This document shows positions 27,512 through 38,604 of a stretch of DNA of 64,000 nt, in pieces. Made by a program: the position numbers and the translations under genes. Each line of letters starts with the position of its first letter. Position 1 is the stretch's first letter. The notes below the pieces were generated by a model. That model was not told the origin of the DNA. It did no database searches and was given only the letters and a program-made list of their open reading frames with translations. Origin of the DNA: Lachnospiraceae bacterium (GTDB lineage: Bacteria; Bacillota; Clostridia; Lachnospirales; Lachnospiraceae); contig CABIXN010000001.1 of NCBI GenBank assembly GCA_902362715.1, positions 477,290 to 541,289 of the forward strand. Direction: 5' to 3'.

Positions 27512-27540
27512 TTGATTGCAGAAAACGGGAGGATAAAGCA

Positions 27541-28821
27541 ATGAATAAACCGGGGTTGGATACCTTATGTATACAGGCGGGCTGGAAGCCGGAAAACGGA
27601 CAGCCCAGGGTGCTGCCAATTTGTCAGAGCACCACGTTTAAATATGATAACAGTGATGAAATGGGACAGTTGTTTGATCTGGAGAAAAGCGGATACTTTT
27701 ATACTCGTCTGCAGAATCCTACCTGTGATACTGTGGCGCAGAAAATCTGTGAGCTGGAAGGCGGCACAGGAGCTATGCTGACCTCTTCCGGGCAGGCAGC
27801 TAACTATTTTGCAGTTTTAAATATCTGTGAAGCGGGAGATCATATTGTATGTTCAAATTCAGTTTATGGAGGAACCTTCAATCTGTTTGGAACTACTATG
27901 AAAAAGCAGGGAATTGAGTGTACCTTTGTGGATCCGGACGCATCAGAGGAAGAGCTTCATCAGGCGTTTCAGCCAAATACCAAGGCTGTTATTGCGGAAA
28001 CCATTGCAAATCCGACCCTTGTAGTTTTAGATATTGAGAAATTTGCAAAGCTGGCCCACAGCCATCGTGTTCCGCTGATTGTTGACAATACCTTTGCCAC
28101 ACCAATTAACTGCAGACCCTTTGAGTGGGGGGCCGATATTGTGACGCACTCCACAACCAAGTACATGGACGGTCATGGGGTATCTTTGGGGGGCTGTATT
28201 GTTGACAGCGGAAATTTTGACTGGCAGGCAAATGCGGATAAGTTTCCGGGGCTGACGCAGCCTGATGAATCCTATCACGGTATTGTGTATACAGAAAAGT
28301 TTGGGAAAAATGCTTATATTACAAAAGCCACCAGCCAGCTGATGAGAGATCTTGGCTCTATGCAGTCGCCTATGAATGCATTTCTTTTGAATATCGGACT
28401 GGAAACCCTTCATCTGCGTGTACCAAGACACTGTGAGAATGCCAGGAAAACAGCAGAGTTTTTAAGTAATCATGAAAAAGTTGCCTGGGTAAACTTTGCA
28501 GGACTTCCGGATAATAAATATCATACTCTTGCTGAGAAGTATCTGCCTGGTGGAACCTGTGGGGTGATTTCCTTCGGATTAAAAGGCGGCAGAGCTGCGG
28601 CGGGAAAAATGATGGATCAATTTCATATGATTGCCATTGTAACACATGTAGCTGATGCAAGAACCTGTGTTTTACATCCGGCCAGCCATACACACCGCCA
28701 GATGACAGATGAACAGCTAAAGGAGGCCGGTATTGCTCCGGATTTGATTCGTCTGTCAGTAGGAATTGAAAATGCACAGGATATTATTAACGATTTAAAA
28801 CAGGCCTTAGAAAAAATATAA
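27541..28821 (+). CDS. O-acetylhomoserine aminocarboxypropyltransferase (sulfhydrylase)
   Basis: A PLP enzyme of the Cys/Met metabolism family that makes homocysteine from O-acetylhomoserine and sulfide. Landmarks are TLCIQAGWKPENGQPRVLP at the N-terminus, the YTRLQNPTCD box, and the PLP lysine in THSTTKYMDGHG near residue 207. At 426 aa the length favours the MetY group over the shorter MetB/MetC enzymes. No SAM riboswitch or T-box is visible in the 77 bases upstream; a terminator and a GGGAGG site are. glgA follows after 18 bases. Confidence 0.92.
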   Translation: MNKPGLDTLCIQAGWKPENGQPRVLPICQSTTFKYDNSDEMGQLFDLEKSGYFYTRLQNPTCDTVAQKICELEGGTGAMLTSSGQAANYFAVLNICEAGDHIVCSNSVYGGTFNLFGTTMKKQGIECTFVDPDASEEELHQAFQPNTKAVIAETIANPTLVVLDIEKFAKLAHSHRVPLIVDNTFATPINCRPFEWGADIVTHSTTKYMDGHGVSLGGCIVDSGNFDWQANADKFPGLTQPDESYHGIVYTEKFGKNAYITKATSQLMRDLGSMQSPMNAFLLNIGLETLHLRVPRHCENARKTAEFLSNHEKVAWVNFAGLPDNKYHTLAEKYLPGGTCGVISFGLKGGRAAAGKMMDQFHMIAIVTHVADARTCVLHPASHTHRQMTDEQLKEAGIAPDLIRLSVGIENAQDIINDLKQALEKI

Positions 28822-28839
28822 TTTTGGGGGAAACAAATT

Positions 28840-30291
28840 ATGAAAAGAGTTCTTTTTGCCGCATCTGAGTGTGTACCGTTTATTAAAACCGGGGGACTGG
28901 CGGATGTCTGCGGGGCACTGCCGAAATGGTTTGATAAGAAGTACTGGGATATCAGAGTTGTAATTCCCAACTACAGCTGCATTCCGGAGTCCTGGCGGAG
29001 CCAGTTTCAGTATGTAACACATTTTTATATGAAAACAGGGCCGTATGTGGAAGATAAATATGTCGGGGTCCTGCAGTACAAATTGGACACAATTACATAC
29101 TATTTCATTGACAATGAAGAGTATTTTACCTGTTTTACTCCCTATGGAGATATTAAATACGATATCGAAAAGTTCTGCTTCTTTGATAAAGCTGTGTTAT
29201 CTATGCTTCCGGTCATCGGATTTCAGCCGGATTTGATTCACTGCCATGACTGGGAAACCGGGATGATACCAGTGTATTTGAAAAATGAATTTCAGGGAAA
29301 TATGTTCTTTTGGGGAATGAAGGCAATTACAACCATTCATAATTTGAGATTTCAGGGGGTCTGGGATGCAGAGTATGTAAAAGGCATCAGCGGGCTGGAA
29401 GAACGTTTGTTTACCCCTGATAAGCTGGAGTTTCAAAAGGACGCTAACATGTTAAAAGGCGGACTTGTATATTCAGATTATATTACAACGGTCAGCGAGA
29501 CCTATGCCAATGAAATACAGACACCATATTATGGCGAGGGACTGGACGGTTTGCTGTCTGCAAGACATTATGATATGCAGGGAATTGTAAACGGCATTGA
29601 TTACGAGATATACAATCCCCAGACAGATCAGAAAATTTTCACCAATTATTCAGTAGAAAATTTCAGGAAAAAGAAGTTTCAGAATAAAATAAAACTGCAG
29701 GAAATGTTAGGATTAACTGTAGATAAAAAGAAATATATGATTGGACTGATCTCAAGACTGACCGATCAGAAAGGTCTGGATTTGATCAATTATGCCATTG
29801 AGCGCATTGCGGATGAACATACCCAGCTGGTTGTAATTGGTACAGGGGAAGAGCAGTATGAAAATATGTTCCGTCATTATGCATGGAAGTATGGAGACAG
29901 AATATCTGCCAATATCTGTTATAATGATGATCTTGCCCATAAACTTTATGCGGCTGCGGATGCATTTTTAATGCCTTCTGCATTTGAACCCTGCGGGCTG
30001 ACACAGCTGATTTCTTTCCGTTATGGTACAGTGCCCATTGTCCGGGAGACTGGCGGACTGAAAGATACCGTGCAGGCTTACAATGAATATGAAGGAACCG
30101 GGGACGGATTTTCCTTTACAAATTACAATGGCGAAGATATGCTGAATGTAATTAATTATTCTAAAAAAGTATTTTTTGAAAATAAACGGGAATGGAATAA
30201 AATCATTGACCGTGGAATGGCAAAAGATTTTTCCTGGAAAAATTCCGCGAAACGTTATGAGGATGTATATAATTATCTGATTGGTATTTAA
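28840..30291 (+). CDS. glgA: Glycogen synthase
   Basis: GT5 glycosyltransferase adding ADP-glucose to glycogen. The N-terminal CVPFIKTGGLADVCGALPK carries the ADP-glucose-binding KTGGL. The C-terminal half has GLISRLTDQKGLDL and the family end PSAFEPCGLTQLISFRYGT. At 483 aa it is complete. It stands without other glg genes, 18 bases behind an unrelated sulfhydrylase, and ends at a strong terminator. Confidence 0.95.
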   Translation: MKRVLFAASECVPFIKTGGLADVCGALPKWFDKKYWDIRVVIPNYSCIPESWRSQFQYVTHFYMKTGPYVEDKYVGVLQYKLDTITYYFIDNEEYFTCFTPYGDIKYDIEKFCFFDKAVLSMLPVIGFQPDLIHCHDWETGMIPVYLKNEFQGNMFFWGMKAITTIHNLRFQGVWDAEYVKGISGLEERLFTPDKLEFQKDANMLKGGLVYSDYITTVSETYANEIQTPYYGEGLDGLLSARHYDMQGIVNGIDYEIYNPQTDQKIFTNYSVENFRKKKFQNKIKLQEMLGLTVDKKKYMIGLISRLTDQKGLDLINYAIERIADEHTQLVVIGTGEEQYENMFRHYAWKYGDRISANICYNDDLAHKLYAAADAFLMPSAFEPCGLTQLISFRYGTVPIVRETGGLKDTVQAYNEYEGTGDGFSFTNYNGEDMLNVINYSKKVFFENKREWNKIIDRGMAKDFSWKNSAKRYEDVYNYLIGI

Positions 30292-30300
30292 AAAGCTGCG

Positions 30301-30357
30301 AAAGAGAATGGTTCTGTCTGATACTGGCTGAGAATCATTCTCTTTTGGGTTTTTTTG
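30301..30357 (+). terminator. Strong terminator after glgA
   Basis: A 15-bp stem of AAAGAGAATGGTTCT (30301-30315) and AGAATCATTCTCTTT (30331-30345), with one G-U, is followed by TGGGTTTTTTT. Confidence 0.85.
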
Positions 30358-30501
30358 TATCAATCGTTTCCAGCCGGATGAAACAGCACTCTTCACATGA
30401 TATTTTGCTTCCTGAATAGAAATTGGAAAATGATACATACTTATTTCAGAAAAGAAAGGGTTTTTAAAAATACAGGAACACTTTAAAAGAAAGGAATAAG
30501 T

Positions 30502-31179
30502 ATGGGAGAACAGCAGCAAAAACAGGAATCCATTGAGAAATTCGGTGAGATTTGTATGGATAATAATAAGCAGAAGCATAAAATCCATTTATTATCGGTA
30601 ATCGGAGAGATAGAAGGACACGAAACCCTTCCAAGTACCAGTAAAACAACAAAATATGAACACGTACTTCCTCAGCTGGCTGAGATTGAAGATGATAAAA
30701 ATGTGGACGGGCTTTTGGTTTTGTTAAATACAGTGGGAGGAGATGTAGAGTCCGGACTTGCCATCGCTGAGATGATTGCCTCTATAAGTAAACCGGTAGT
30801 TTCGCTGGTACTGGGAGGAAGCCATTCCATCGGAGTGCCTCTGGCAGTGGCAGCAGACTATTCTTATATTGTGCCTACCGGAACTATGGTAATTCATCCG
30901 GTGCGAATGAGCGGAACCATCATCGGTGCGCCCCAGACCTATGATTATTTCAAGCAGATGCAGGACAGAATTGCAGGTTTTATCTCTGACCATTGTCAGG
31001 TAAAGGAATCCCGCATTGAGGAAATGATGATGAATACCAGTATGCTGACAAAAGATCTTGGAACAATACTGGTAGGATTTGATGCTGTACAGGAGGGGAT
31101 TATCAATGAAGTGGGGGGGATTTCCCAGGCAGTCAATAAATTACATCAGATGATTTATGAATCGGATGACAATTATTAG
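30502..31179 (+). CDS. ClpP-fold serine protease, TepA-like
   Basis: A Clp-protease-superfamily protein resembling Bacillus TepA (YmfB), the gene next to spoIIIE in Bacilli. The core shows LLNTVGGDVESGLAIAEMIA, the nucleophile region VLGGSHSIGVPLA (Ser109 by alignment with ClpP) and IHPVRMSG (His132). Compared with ClpP the nucleophile region is altered but keeps the GxxxSxG pattern. At 225 aa it is close to the family. Two genes later lies FtsK/SpoIIIE, matching the Bacillus neighbourhood. Its physiological substrate is unknown. Confidence 0.85.
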   Translation: MGEQQQKQESIEKFGEICMDNNKQKHKIHLLSVIGEIEGHETLPSTSKTTKYEHVLPQLAEIEDDKNVDGLLVLLNTVGGDVESGLAIAEMIASISKPVVSLVLGGSHSIGVPLAVAADYSYIVPTGTMVIHPVRMSGTIIGAPQTYDYFKQMQDRIAGFISDHCQVKESRIEEMMMNTSMLTKDLGTILVGFDAVQEGIINEVGGISQAVNKLHQMIYESDDNY

Positions 31180-31259
31180 AAATTGTGATAGAATAACTCC
31201 AGAATCCGGCTGCCTCACAGTCGGTATATGCAGATAAATTGCAGGAAGGGGAGGAAGTT

Positions 31260-32135
31260 ATGTCTCTCATACAGTCAATATTAATGGGGCTGATTCAGGG
31301 TTTGACTGAGTTTTTACCGGTCAGCAGTTCCGGACATCTGGCGATCTTTAAGATTTTATTCCATGTTGAGACTGACACAGGGATTTTATTTGATGTACTG
31401 CTTCATGTAGGTACATTGGCAGCTGTGTTTGTGGTATATTACAAAGATATTATACGTCTGATTGCCGAATTTGTAAAAATGGTAATAGATGTAGTTCTAA
31501 ATTTCATATTATTTATAAGAAATATTTCCGGAAAAGAATCTGTACGTTATCATAGAATTATCAGAAACAGTTACAGAAAATTTGTACTGTTGATTATCAT
31601 TGCCACCATTCCAACTGGCATTATCGGTTTTGTGGGAAGAGATCTTGTCACGGCAGCTTCGGAAATATTACTGGTTCCCGGTATCTGTCTGCTGATAACG
31701 GCGGTGCTGCTGGTGATTTCAGACCGTGTCCGGGACGGTCATAAAAAGCCACGGGACATTACAAATACAAATGCCTTTGTGATTGGTATTTGTCAGGGAC
31801 TTGCCACACTTCCGGGGCTCTCTAGATCCGGGACAACCATTGCTGCGTGTGTGATCAGCGGATTTGACAGGAAGTTTGCGGTAAAGTATTCCTTTATTTT
31901 ATCCATACCGGCTATTTTGGGAGCGTTGGTGCTGCAGTTAAAGGAACTTGGCAGCGTTTCTTTAGCGCCTATGGAAATCCGAAATTATCTGGTGGGAATG
32001 GCAGTAGCTGCAGGGGTCGGTTATATCTGTATTAAGACGATGCTTGTAGTAGTTCGAAAAAAGAAGTTTACATATTTTGCAATATACTGTCTGGCAGTGG
32101 GGGCCTTATCTGTTGGCGGGTACTTTTTTGTGTAA
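31260..32135 (+). CDS. uppP: Undecaprenyl-diphosphatase
   Basis: A membrane phosphatase (BacA family) recycling the lipid carrier of cell-wall synthesis. The two catalytic motifs are present: GLIQGLTEFLPVSSSGHL near the start and GLATLPGLSRSGTTIAA near residue 180, with eight or so membrane helices. Upstream TTG extension (31239) would include the ribosome site GGGGAGG, so the ATG at 31260 is the start (291 aa). High levels give bacitracin tolerance. Confidence 0.94.
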   Translation: MSLIQSILMGLIQGLTEFLPVSSSGHLAIFKILFHVETDTGILFDVLLHVGTLAAVFVVYYKDIIRLIAEFVKMVIDVVLNFILFIRNISGKESVRYHRIIRNSYRKFVLLIIIATIPTGIIGFVGRDLVTAASEILLVPGICLLITAVLLVISDRVRDGHKKPRDITNTNAFVIGICQGLATLPGLSRSGTTIAACVISGFDRKFAVKYSFILSIPAILGALVLQLKELGSVSLAPMEIRNYLVGMAVAAGVGYICIKTMLVVVRKKKFTYFAIYCLAVGALSVGGYFFV

Positions 32136-32159
32136 ACAGTAATTTAAGCTGGAGGTTTT

Positions 32160-34736
32160 ATGGCTGTAAAAAAAAGGAGATCAGGAGTAAGAAAGAGATC
32201 CTCAAGAAAAAAAGGCACCGGACGCGGCAAAGGTTCGGGAACTGCCTTTTCTTTGAGGAGTGAAGTTATACTTCTGCTGATTTTAGCAATATCAATTATT
32301 ATATTTATTTGTAACATAGGAAAAGGAGGCACCTTTGGACGCGGCGTCAGTGCTTTCTTTTTTGGCGCCTTTGGCCTGATGGCCTATGTTTTCCCATTCT
32401 GGCTGTTTTTTATCAGTGCGTTTTTGACGGCAAATCAAAAACATTCCGGAAAGGTGATTATGAAGACGACGGCAGGCATTTTGCTGCTTGTTTTTTTGTG
32501 TGTGCTGATTCATCTGCTGATGAACGGAACAGAAAAGGTTTTTCTCTTTGATGCGGTGAAACTTTGTGCACAGACAAAGAATGGCGGAGGTTTCCTGGGA
32601 ATTGTGCTGGGCTCTGTATTTGTGAATGCTTTTGGCCTTGCCTGTTCCTATGTGGTCACCATTGCAGTGTTGATTATCAGCGGGGTACTGTTGACAGAAC
32701 GCTCCTTTTTTGGCGGAATCAAAAAAGGAAGCTCTAGAGTATACCGAACTGCAAAAGAAGATGCCGCAAAAAGAAAGCAGCAGCAGGAAATACGGGCAGA
32801 GCGCAGGAAAACAGAACAGGAAGCCCGTAAAAAGCGCAGAATGGACCAGAAAGTATCCGGAGTGGCTGTGGACACAACGATTATTCCTCCTGAAAAGAAA
32901 AGCAGGAAATCAGATGACATAAGCGAACTTAAAATTGATTCTGATCTTCCGCCTCTTGAGACAGAGCCGCTGCATGAGCTGGATATGGACAATCATATTG
33001 CAGCAGTCAGTCAGCAGCAGTCGGAGTTTGTAAAGGAAGAGATCAGTAAAGGACAGTCAGAAGGGCTCTGGGGCCAAAACTCTGAACCGGTGATTCATGT
33101 GGCGGGAGAGATGCCGGTATCTAAAAAAGCAGTACAGGAGCCCCGGGAAGCAGAACAAAAGACTGTTCCCCAAAAGAAAAAACAAAAAGCAGAGACTTCA
33201 AAAGAAGAAATCAGTGAAATTTCTTCAGAGATTGCATCGCCTAGACCGGATACATATGATTATGAGTTTCCATCGGTATCTCTGTTGAAAAAAGGAGATC
33301 CCAATGCTTCCGGAGATTCCAGACAGCATCTTCAGGAAATGTCTGCAAAGCTTCAGATGACTCTGACCAATTTTGGAGTCAAAGCTCATGTCACAAATGT
33401 GACCTGCGGACCGTCTGTAACCCGGTATGAAATCCAGCCGGAAATGGGAGTTAAAGTAAGCAAGATTGTAGGGCTGACGGATGATATTAAGCTGAATCTG
33501 GCGGTGGCTGATATCCGTATGGAAGCGCCGATTCCGGGAAAGGCTGCCATCGGCATTGAAGTTCCCAATAAAGAAAATGTAACGGTTGCTTTTCGTGATC
33601 TGGTGGAGTCCAATGAATTTCAGGGACACAGCTCAAATATATCCTTTGCTGCCGGAAAAGATATTGCAGGAAATGTGATTGTGGCAGATATTGCAAAAAT
33701 GCCGCATCTTTTGATTGCCGGTGCCACCGGTTCCGGTAAATCCGTCTGTATCAATACAATTATTATGAGTATTCTGTACAAAGCGCACCCGGATGATGTA
33801 AAATTAATTATGATTGATCCCAAGGTCGTTGAGCTTAGTGTATATAACGGGATTCCCCATTTGTTTATTCCGGTAGTGACCGACCCCAAAAAGGCTGCGG
33901 GAGCTTTACACTGGGCTGTTGCTGAGATGACAGACCGCTATCAGAAGTTTGCGGAATATAACGTGCGGGATTTGAAGGGGTATAATAAGAAGATTGAATC
34001 CATAAAAGATATTGAGGATGAAAATAAGCCCCAGAAGATGCCGCAGATTGTAATTATTGTAGACGAGCTTGCTGATCTTATGATGGTGGCTCCGGGAGAT
34101 GTGGAGGATGCCATCTGCCGTTTAGCACAGCTTGCCAGGGCAGCCGGTATTCATCTGATTATCGCTACCCAGAGACCATCAGTAAATGTTATTACCGGAT
34201 TGATTAAGGCTAATATGCCCTCCAGAATTGCTTTTTCCGTTACGTCAGGCGTGGATTCCAGAACCATTCTGGATATGAACGGCGCTGAGAAGCTGCTTGG
34301 AAAAGGTGATATGCTTTTTTATCCTCAGGGATATCAAAAGCCCGTCCGTGTGCAGGGTGCATTTGTTTCGGACAGAGAAGTTTCGGATGTGGTGGATTTT
34401 CTCACGGAAAAAAACGGACAGGTAAGCTATAGTGCTGAAATTGAAGAAAAAGTGAAACATGCGGCTGCTTCCTCTGTGGGAGGCGGCGGAGGTTTATCAG
34501 CGCCGTCAGATGACAGAGATGCTTATTTTGCAGAAGCCGGAAAGTTTATTATAGAAAAAGAAAAAGGTTCTATCGGAATGCTCCAAAGAATGTTTAAAGT
34601 GGGATTTAACAGAGCAGCCAGAATTATGGACCAGCTAGAAGAGGCCGGTGTGGTAGGACCGGAAGAGGGGACGAAGCCGCGTAAAGTTTTGATGAGTATG
34701 GAGGAATTTGAACAGTACGTGGACGAGTATGTATAA
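32160..34736 (+). CDS. DNA translocase FtsK/SpoIIIE
   Basis: A septal DNA pump. The basic N-terminal tail ([15 protein letters not shown]) is followed by four membrane helices (about residues 35-180), a charged low-complexity linker (about 185-380), and the RecA-like motor with Walker [12 protein letters not shown] near residue 520 and Walker [14 protein letters not shown]-terminal winged-helix gamma domain begins near residue 795 ([25 protein letters not shown]) and reads polarity sequences. At 858 aa it is normal. ATG with GGAGG precedes. It may serve both vegetative division and sporulation. Confidence 0.94.
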   Translation: MAVKKRRSGVRKRSSRKKGTGRGKGSGTAFSLRSEVILLLILAISIIIFICNIGKGGTFGRGVSAFFFGAFGLMAYVFPFWLFFISAFLTANQKHSGKVIMKTTAGILLLVFLCVLIHLLMNGTEKVFLFDAVKLCAQTKNGGGFLGIVLGSVFVNAFGLACSYVVTIAVLIISGVLLTERSFFGGIKKGSSRVYRTAKEDAAKRKQQQEIRAERRKTEQEARKKRRMDQKVSGVAVDTTIIPPEKKSRKSDDISELKIDSDLPPLETEPLHELDMDNHIAAVSQQQSEFVKEEISKGQSEGLWGQNSEPVIHVAGEMPVSKKAVQEPREAEQKTVPQKKKQKAETSKEEISEISSEIASPRPDTYDYEFPSVSLLKKGDPNASGDSRQHLQEMSAKLQMTLTNFGVKAHVTNVTCGPSVTRYEIQPEMGVKVSKIVGLTDDIKLNLAVADIRMEAPIPGKAAIGIEVPNKENVTVAFRDLVESNEFQGHSSNISFAAGKDIAGNVIVADIAKMPHLLIAGATGSGKSVCINTIIMSILYKAHPDDVKLIMIDPKVVELSVYNGIPHLFIPVVTDPKKAAGALHWAVAEMTDRYQKFAEYNVRDLKGYNKKIESIKDIEDENKPQKMPQIVIIVDELADLMMVAPGDVEDAICRLAQLARAAGIHLIIATQRPSVNVITGLIKANMPSRIAFSVTSGVDSRTILDMNGAEKLLGKGDMLFYPQGYQKPVRVQGAFVSDREVSDVVDFLTEKNGQVSYSAEIEEKVKHAAASSVGGGGGLSAPSDDRDAYFAEAGKFIIEKEKGSIGMLQRMFKVGFNRAARIMDQLEEAGVVGPEEGTKPRKVLMSMEEFEQYVDEYV

Positions 34737-34810
34737 TGCATGCACAATGAAGATATTTCATTTGCAGATAGATCTTACAAATTTAAATCACTTTTCAGGA
34801 GGGGAAACCA

Positions 34811-36481
34811 ATGAAAACAGACATTCAGATTGCACAGGAAGCAACAATGGAACACATCGTTAAGGTAGCTGAGAAATTAAATATTTCTGAGGATGATCTC
34901 GAACTTTACGGAAAATATAAGGCAAAACTTTCCGATGAATTGATGGACCGGATGAAAGACAATGAAAATGGTAAATTAGTCCTTGTTACAGCAATCAATC
35001 CAACACCTGCCGGTGAAGGAAAGACTACTACAAGCATCGGTCTTGGCCAGGCGCTTGGGAAGCTGGGGAAAAAAGCTGTGCTTGCCCTGCGGGAGCCTTC
35101 TTTAGGACCGTGTTTTGGGATTAAAGGCGGAGCTGCCGGAGGCGGTTACGCACAGGTTGTTCCAATGGAAGATTTAAACCTTCATTTTACGGGAGATTTT
35201 CATGCCATTACATCTGCCAACAATCTGCTGGCTGCATTATTGGATAATCATATTCAGCAGGGAAATCATCTTTGCATTGACCCAAGACAGGTGGTATGGA
35301 AACGCTGCCTTGATATGAATGACAGAGTTCTTAGAAATATCGTTGTAGGTCTTGGAAGCAAAATGGACGGAATGGTACGTGAAGATCACTTTGTTATTAC
35401 GGTAGCATCTGAGATTATGGCAGTGCTTTGTCTGGCTGATGATATGGAAGATCTGAAAAAACGTCTGGGACGTATGATCGTGGCATATTCCTTTGACGGA
35501 AAACCGGTGACAGCAGATGACCTTCAGGCTACAGGTTCTATGGCGGCATTATTAAAAGATGCACTGAAACCAAACTTGATTCAGACACTAGAGCATACAC
35601 CGGCTATTGTTCATGGCGGCCCCTTTGCTAATATTGCCCATGGCTGCAACAGTGTGCGGGCTACAAAGACCGCTTTAAAACTGGCGGATATTGTAGTTAC
35701 AGAGGCCGGATTCGGCGCAGATCTGGGAGCAGAAAAATTCTTTGATATCAAGTGCAGAATGTCAGGTTTAAAACCGGATGCAGTAGTGTTAGTTGCCACA
35801 GTCAGAGCCTTAAAATACAATGGCGGTGTTGCAAAAGCAGATTTAAGTGAACCTAATGTGGAAGCATTGAAAAAAGGAATTGTAAATCTGGAGAAACATA
35901 TTGAAAACCTGCAGAAATATCAGGTTCCGGTTGTTGTAACATTAAATTCATTTGTAACTGATACGAAAGAAGAGACAGATTTTATTGAACAGTTCTGCAA
36001 AGAACGCAGCTGTGAGTTTGCTTTATCAGAAGTATGGGAAAAAGGCGGCCAGGGCGGAATTGCACTGGCAGAAAAAGTGCTGGATACTTTAGAAAACAAA
36101 GAAAGTAATTTTAAAGTTCTCTATGACAGCAAATTGTCCTTAAAAGAGAAAATTGAAACTGTTGCAAAAGAAATTTACGGTGCAGACAAAGTTACCTATT
36201 CCAATGCGGCTAATAAAGAACTGAAACGGATTGAGGATCTTGGCATGGGTGAGTTCCCGGTATGTATGGCAAAAACCCAGTATTCTCTTTCTGATGATCA
36301 GAATAAGCTGGGAAGACCGGAAAACTTTACGGTAAATGTGCGTGAAGTATATGTGTCTGCAGGTGCCGGATTTGTTGTGGCGGTTACAGGTGCTATTATG
36401 ACAATGCCGGGACTGCCAAAGAAACCTGCTGCGAATAATATTGATGTAGATAACCAGGGAGTAATTACGGGACTTTTCTAA
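34811..36481 (+). CDS. fhs: Formate-tetrahydrofolate ligase
   Basis: ATP-dependent activation of formate to 10-formyl-THF, entry to the methyl branch of Wood-Ljungdahl or to purine and serine metabolism. The P-loop-like [21 protein letters not shown] lies at residues 62-82. [21 protein letters not shown] and the C-terminal [14 protein letters not shown] are family signatures. At 556 aa it is full length. AGGAGGGG precedes the ATG, and folD lies 61 bases downstream. Confidence 0.97.
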   Translation: MKTDIQIAQEATMEHIVKVAEKLNISEDDLELYGKYKAKLSDELMDRMKDNENGKLVLVTAINPTPAGEGKTTTSIGLGQALGKLGKKAVLALREPSLGPCFGIKGGAAGGGYAQVVPMEDLNLHFTGDFHAITSANNLLAALLDNHIQQGNHLCIDPRQVVWKRCLDMNDRVLRNIVVGLGSKMDGMVREDHFVITVASEIMAVLCLADDMEDLKKRLGRMIVAYSFDGKPVTADDLQATGSMAALLKDALKPNLIQTLEHTPAIVHGGPFANIAHGCNSVRATKTALKLADIVVTEAGFGADLGAEKFFDIKCRMSGLKPDAVVLVATVRALKYNGGVAKADLSEPNVEALKKGIVNLEKHIENLQKYQVPVVVTLNSFVTDTKEETDFIEQFCKERSCEFALSEVWEKGGQGGIALAEKVLDTLENKESNFKVLYDSKLSLKEKIETVAKEIYGADKVTYSNAANKELKRIEDLGMGEFPVCMAKTQYSLSDDQNKLGRPENFTVNVREVYVSAGAGFVVAVTGAIMTMPGLPKKPAANNIDVDNQGVITGLF

Positions 36482-36542
36482 GAGAAGCGGGGAGCAGCTA
36501 TTTATCCCGCAGGTAAATTTAAGAAATATGGAGGCTCAGGAA

Positions 36543-37382
36543 ATGGCGTATTTAATTGACGGGAAAAAAATTTCCCAGGAAATAAAAGATGAATTAAAAG
36601 AAAAAACTGCAGAGTATGAGAAAAAAGGAACAAATGTCACTCTTGCAGTGATTCAGGTGGGAGAAGATCCTGCTTCCAGCGTGTATGTTAGAAATAAGAA
36701 AAACGCCTGCGCTTACATTGGGATACATTCTCTGGCTTATGAACTGCCACAGGAGACTACCCAGGAAGAATTGCTGGATTTGATTCACCAATTAAATAGC
36801 CGTGAGGATGTCAATGGGATTCTCTGCCAGCTTCCTCTTCCGAAGCATATTGATGAAAAAGAGATTATTCACGCCATTGCTCCGGCGAAAGATGTAGATG
36901 GGTTTCATCCTCAGAGTGCAGGCGCTTTGATGATTGGAGAAAACGGTTTTCTTCCCTGCACACCTGCCGGTATTATTCAGCTGCTGAAACGGTCAGATAT
37001 CAAAATAGAAGGAAAGCACTGTGTGGTGATTGGAAGAAGCAATATTGTGGGTAAACCTATGGCCATGCTGATGCTTCGGGAGAACGCCACTGTAACAGTA
37101 GCACATTCTAAAACAGAAAATCTGAAAGAAATCTGCAGACAGGCGGATATTTTGATTGCAGCTATTGGTAAACCCAAATATATTACAGATGAATATGTAA
37201 AAGAGGGAGCAGTTGTCATTGATGTGGGGATACACCGCATGGAAGGTAAGAAACTCTGCGGGGATGTGGATTTTGAAAAGGTAGAACCTCATGTGTCAGC
37301 CATTACTCCGGTGCCTGGAGGTGTGGGACCTATGACCATTGCAATGCTGATGAGCAATTGTGTTAATTCAGTTGATCTGTAG
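36543..37382 (+). CDS. folD: Methylene-THF dehydrogenase/methenyl-THF cyclohydrolase
   Basis: FolD interconverts 10-formyl-, methenyl- and methylene-THF using NADP. The motifs are VQVGEDPASSVYVRNKKNAC (with the catalytic lysine), GILCQLPLPKHI and the Rossmann GRSNIVGKPMAML. The ATG at 36543, eight bases after GGAGG (36530-36534), gives the normal MAYLIDGKKI start (279 aa); an ATG at 36528 precedes the ribosome site and is rejected. With fhs it forms a one-carbon operon. Confidence 0.96.
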   Translation: MAYLIDGKKISQEIKDELKEKTAEYEKKGTNVTLAVIQVGEDPASSVYVRNKKNACAYIGIHSLAYELPQETTQEELLDLIHQLNSREDVNGILCQLPLPKHIDEKEIIHAIAPAKDVDGFHPQSAGALMIGENGFLPCTPAGIIQLLKRSDIKIEGKHCVVIGRSNIVGKPMAMLMLRENATVTVAHSKTENLKEICRQADILIAAIGKPKYITDEYVKEGAVVIDVGIHRMEGKKLCGDVDFEKVEPHVSAITPVPGGVGPMTIAMLMSNCVNSVDL

Positions 37383-37404
37383 GAAATAGACGTGGTGATA
37401 ATTG

Positions 37405-38565
37405 ATGAAATGTGCAAATTGCGGAACAGAACTTAAAGTTGGCTGTGTATATTGCTCTGTGTGCGGGAAAGAAGCTCAGATTGTTTCAGAGAATACGATT
37501 TTAGAAGACGAATATCTGTCTAGACTGTTGGATGAACAGAAGGAAGCAGAAAAAAAGAAACAGCAAAAAGAAAAAGAAGAGCAGGAATTAGAAGAAAAGG
37601 AAGAAAGAAATAAGAAGTTTCAGAAGAAAAAGAGAAAGAAGATTCTTATGCTGATCTTGCTTCTGGTCTGTCTTGCAGCAGTCCTTGGCGGATGTTTCTG
37701 GTACAGGCATATGAATTCTTTTGATTCTTTGTATAAAAAGGCCGAAATCAAATACAATACCGGAATGTATCAAGATGCAGAAACTATTATGAAAAAGGCT
37801 CTGGAAAAAGAAAATAATGCTTTAGAGGGCCATCTGCTTCTTGGAAAAATATATGCAGAGCTGAAAGAGACAGATCAGGCTGAAGCAGAATTTCAAAAAG
37901 TTCTGGCCATTGACTCTGCATCTTTGGAAGGGTATCAGGAGCTGTTAAAATTGTATGCTGCAAGTGATTCCTATGAGAAAATTACCGCCCTGAAAGACGG
38001 CGTTTCTGATGAGGCGATTCTGGCGCTGTTTGAAGATTATCTCATTGAAGTTCCGTCTGTGGATATCGCGGGAGGCACCTATAATGATTTTATGGAACTG
38101 AATTTGTCCGTTCAGAATAAGGAGCTTGAAATTTATTATACGCTGGATGGAAGCGATCCTGTCAGCAGCGGGGAAAAATATGCAGATGAGGCAATCCCCA
38201 TCCGTCAGGAAGGGGAAACGATTCTGAAAGCCGTCAGTAAAAATCAGAACGGAGATTTTTCAGAAGTGCTGGAGGAAACTTATCAGATCGAGCTTGCCAT
38301 ACCGGATATGCCGGTTGTGTCGCCGGACGGGGGGCAGTTTACCAGTGCAAAGGATATTACGATTTCCGTTCCGGATGGGGTATCTGTTTACTACACCTGG
38401 GATGATACAGAGCCCACGGTAAAATCACAGAAATATCAGGGGCCGTTAACCATGCCGGAAGGCAACAATATTTTATCGGTAATTGCAGTAAATGATAAAA
38501 CCGGAGCATCCAGCGAAGTGCTAAAGACAAATTTTATTTATTATCCGGAATCGGACAGTGAATAA
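37405..38565 (+). CDS. Zinc-ribbon, single-TM, TPR and Fn3-associated (CHB_HEX_C) protein
   Basis: Architecture in order: a zinc ribbon with CxxC pairs at residues 3-6 and 17-20, a highly charged Lys/Glu/Gln helix (about 33-79), one membrane helix (80-100), two TPR-like repeats outside (about 110-180), and two beta domains of the chitobiase C-terminal/Fn3-associated kind with YYTLDGSDP and YYTWDDTEP. The family occurs in Lachnospiraceae, often near the one-carbon genes, as a protein without assigned function. A zinc ribbon inside, a carbohydrate-binding-like part outside suggests an envelope sensor or scaffold, an inference. ATG at 37405 is preferred over a TTG one codon before. Confidence 0.8.
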   Translation: MKCANCGTELKVGCVYCSVCGKEAQIVSENTILEDEYLSRLLDEQKEAEKKKQQKEKEEQELEEKEERNKKFQKKKRKKILMLILLLVCLAAVLGGCFWYRHMNSFDSLYKKAEIKYNTGMYQDAETIMKKALEKENNALEGHLLLGKIYAELKETDQAEAEFQKVLAIDSASLEGYQELLKLYAASDSYEKITALKDGVSDEAILALFEDYLIEVPSVDIAGGTYNDFMELNLSVQNKELEIYYTLDGSDPVSSGEKYADEAIPIRQEGETILKAVSKNQNGDFSEVLEETYQIELAIPDMPVVSPDGGQFTSAKDITISVPDGVSVYYTWDDTEPTVKSQKYQGPLTMPEGNNILSVIAVNDKTGASSEVLKTNFIYYPESDSE

Positions 38566-38604
38566 AGAATCAGGAGGTTCTAGCAGAGATTGTCAGAACC
38601 ATAT

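Noticed and set aside
27464..27540. SAM riboswitch or T-box before the O-acetylhomoserine sulfhydrylase
   Set aside because: Only 77 bases are available and they are taken up by the yebC terminator and a ribosome site.
29968..30588. 206-codon minus-strand ORF across the glgA end and tepA-like start
   Set aside because: It crosses two real genes and a strong terminator, and resembles no protein family.
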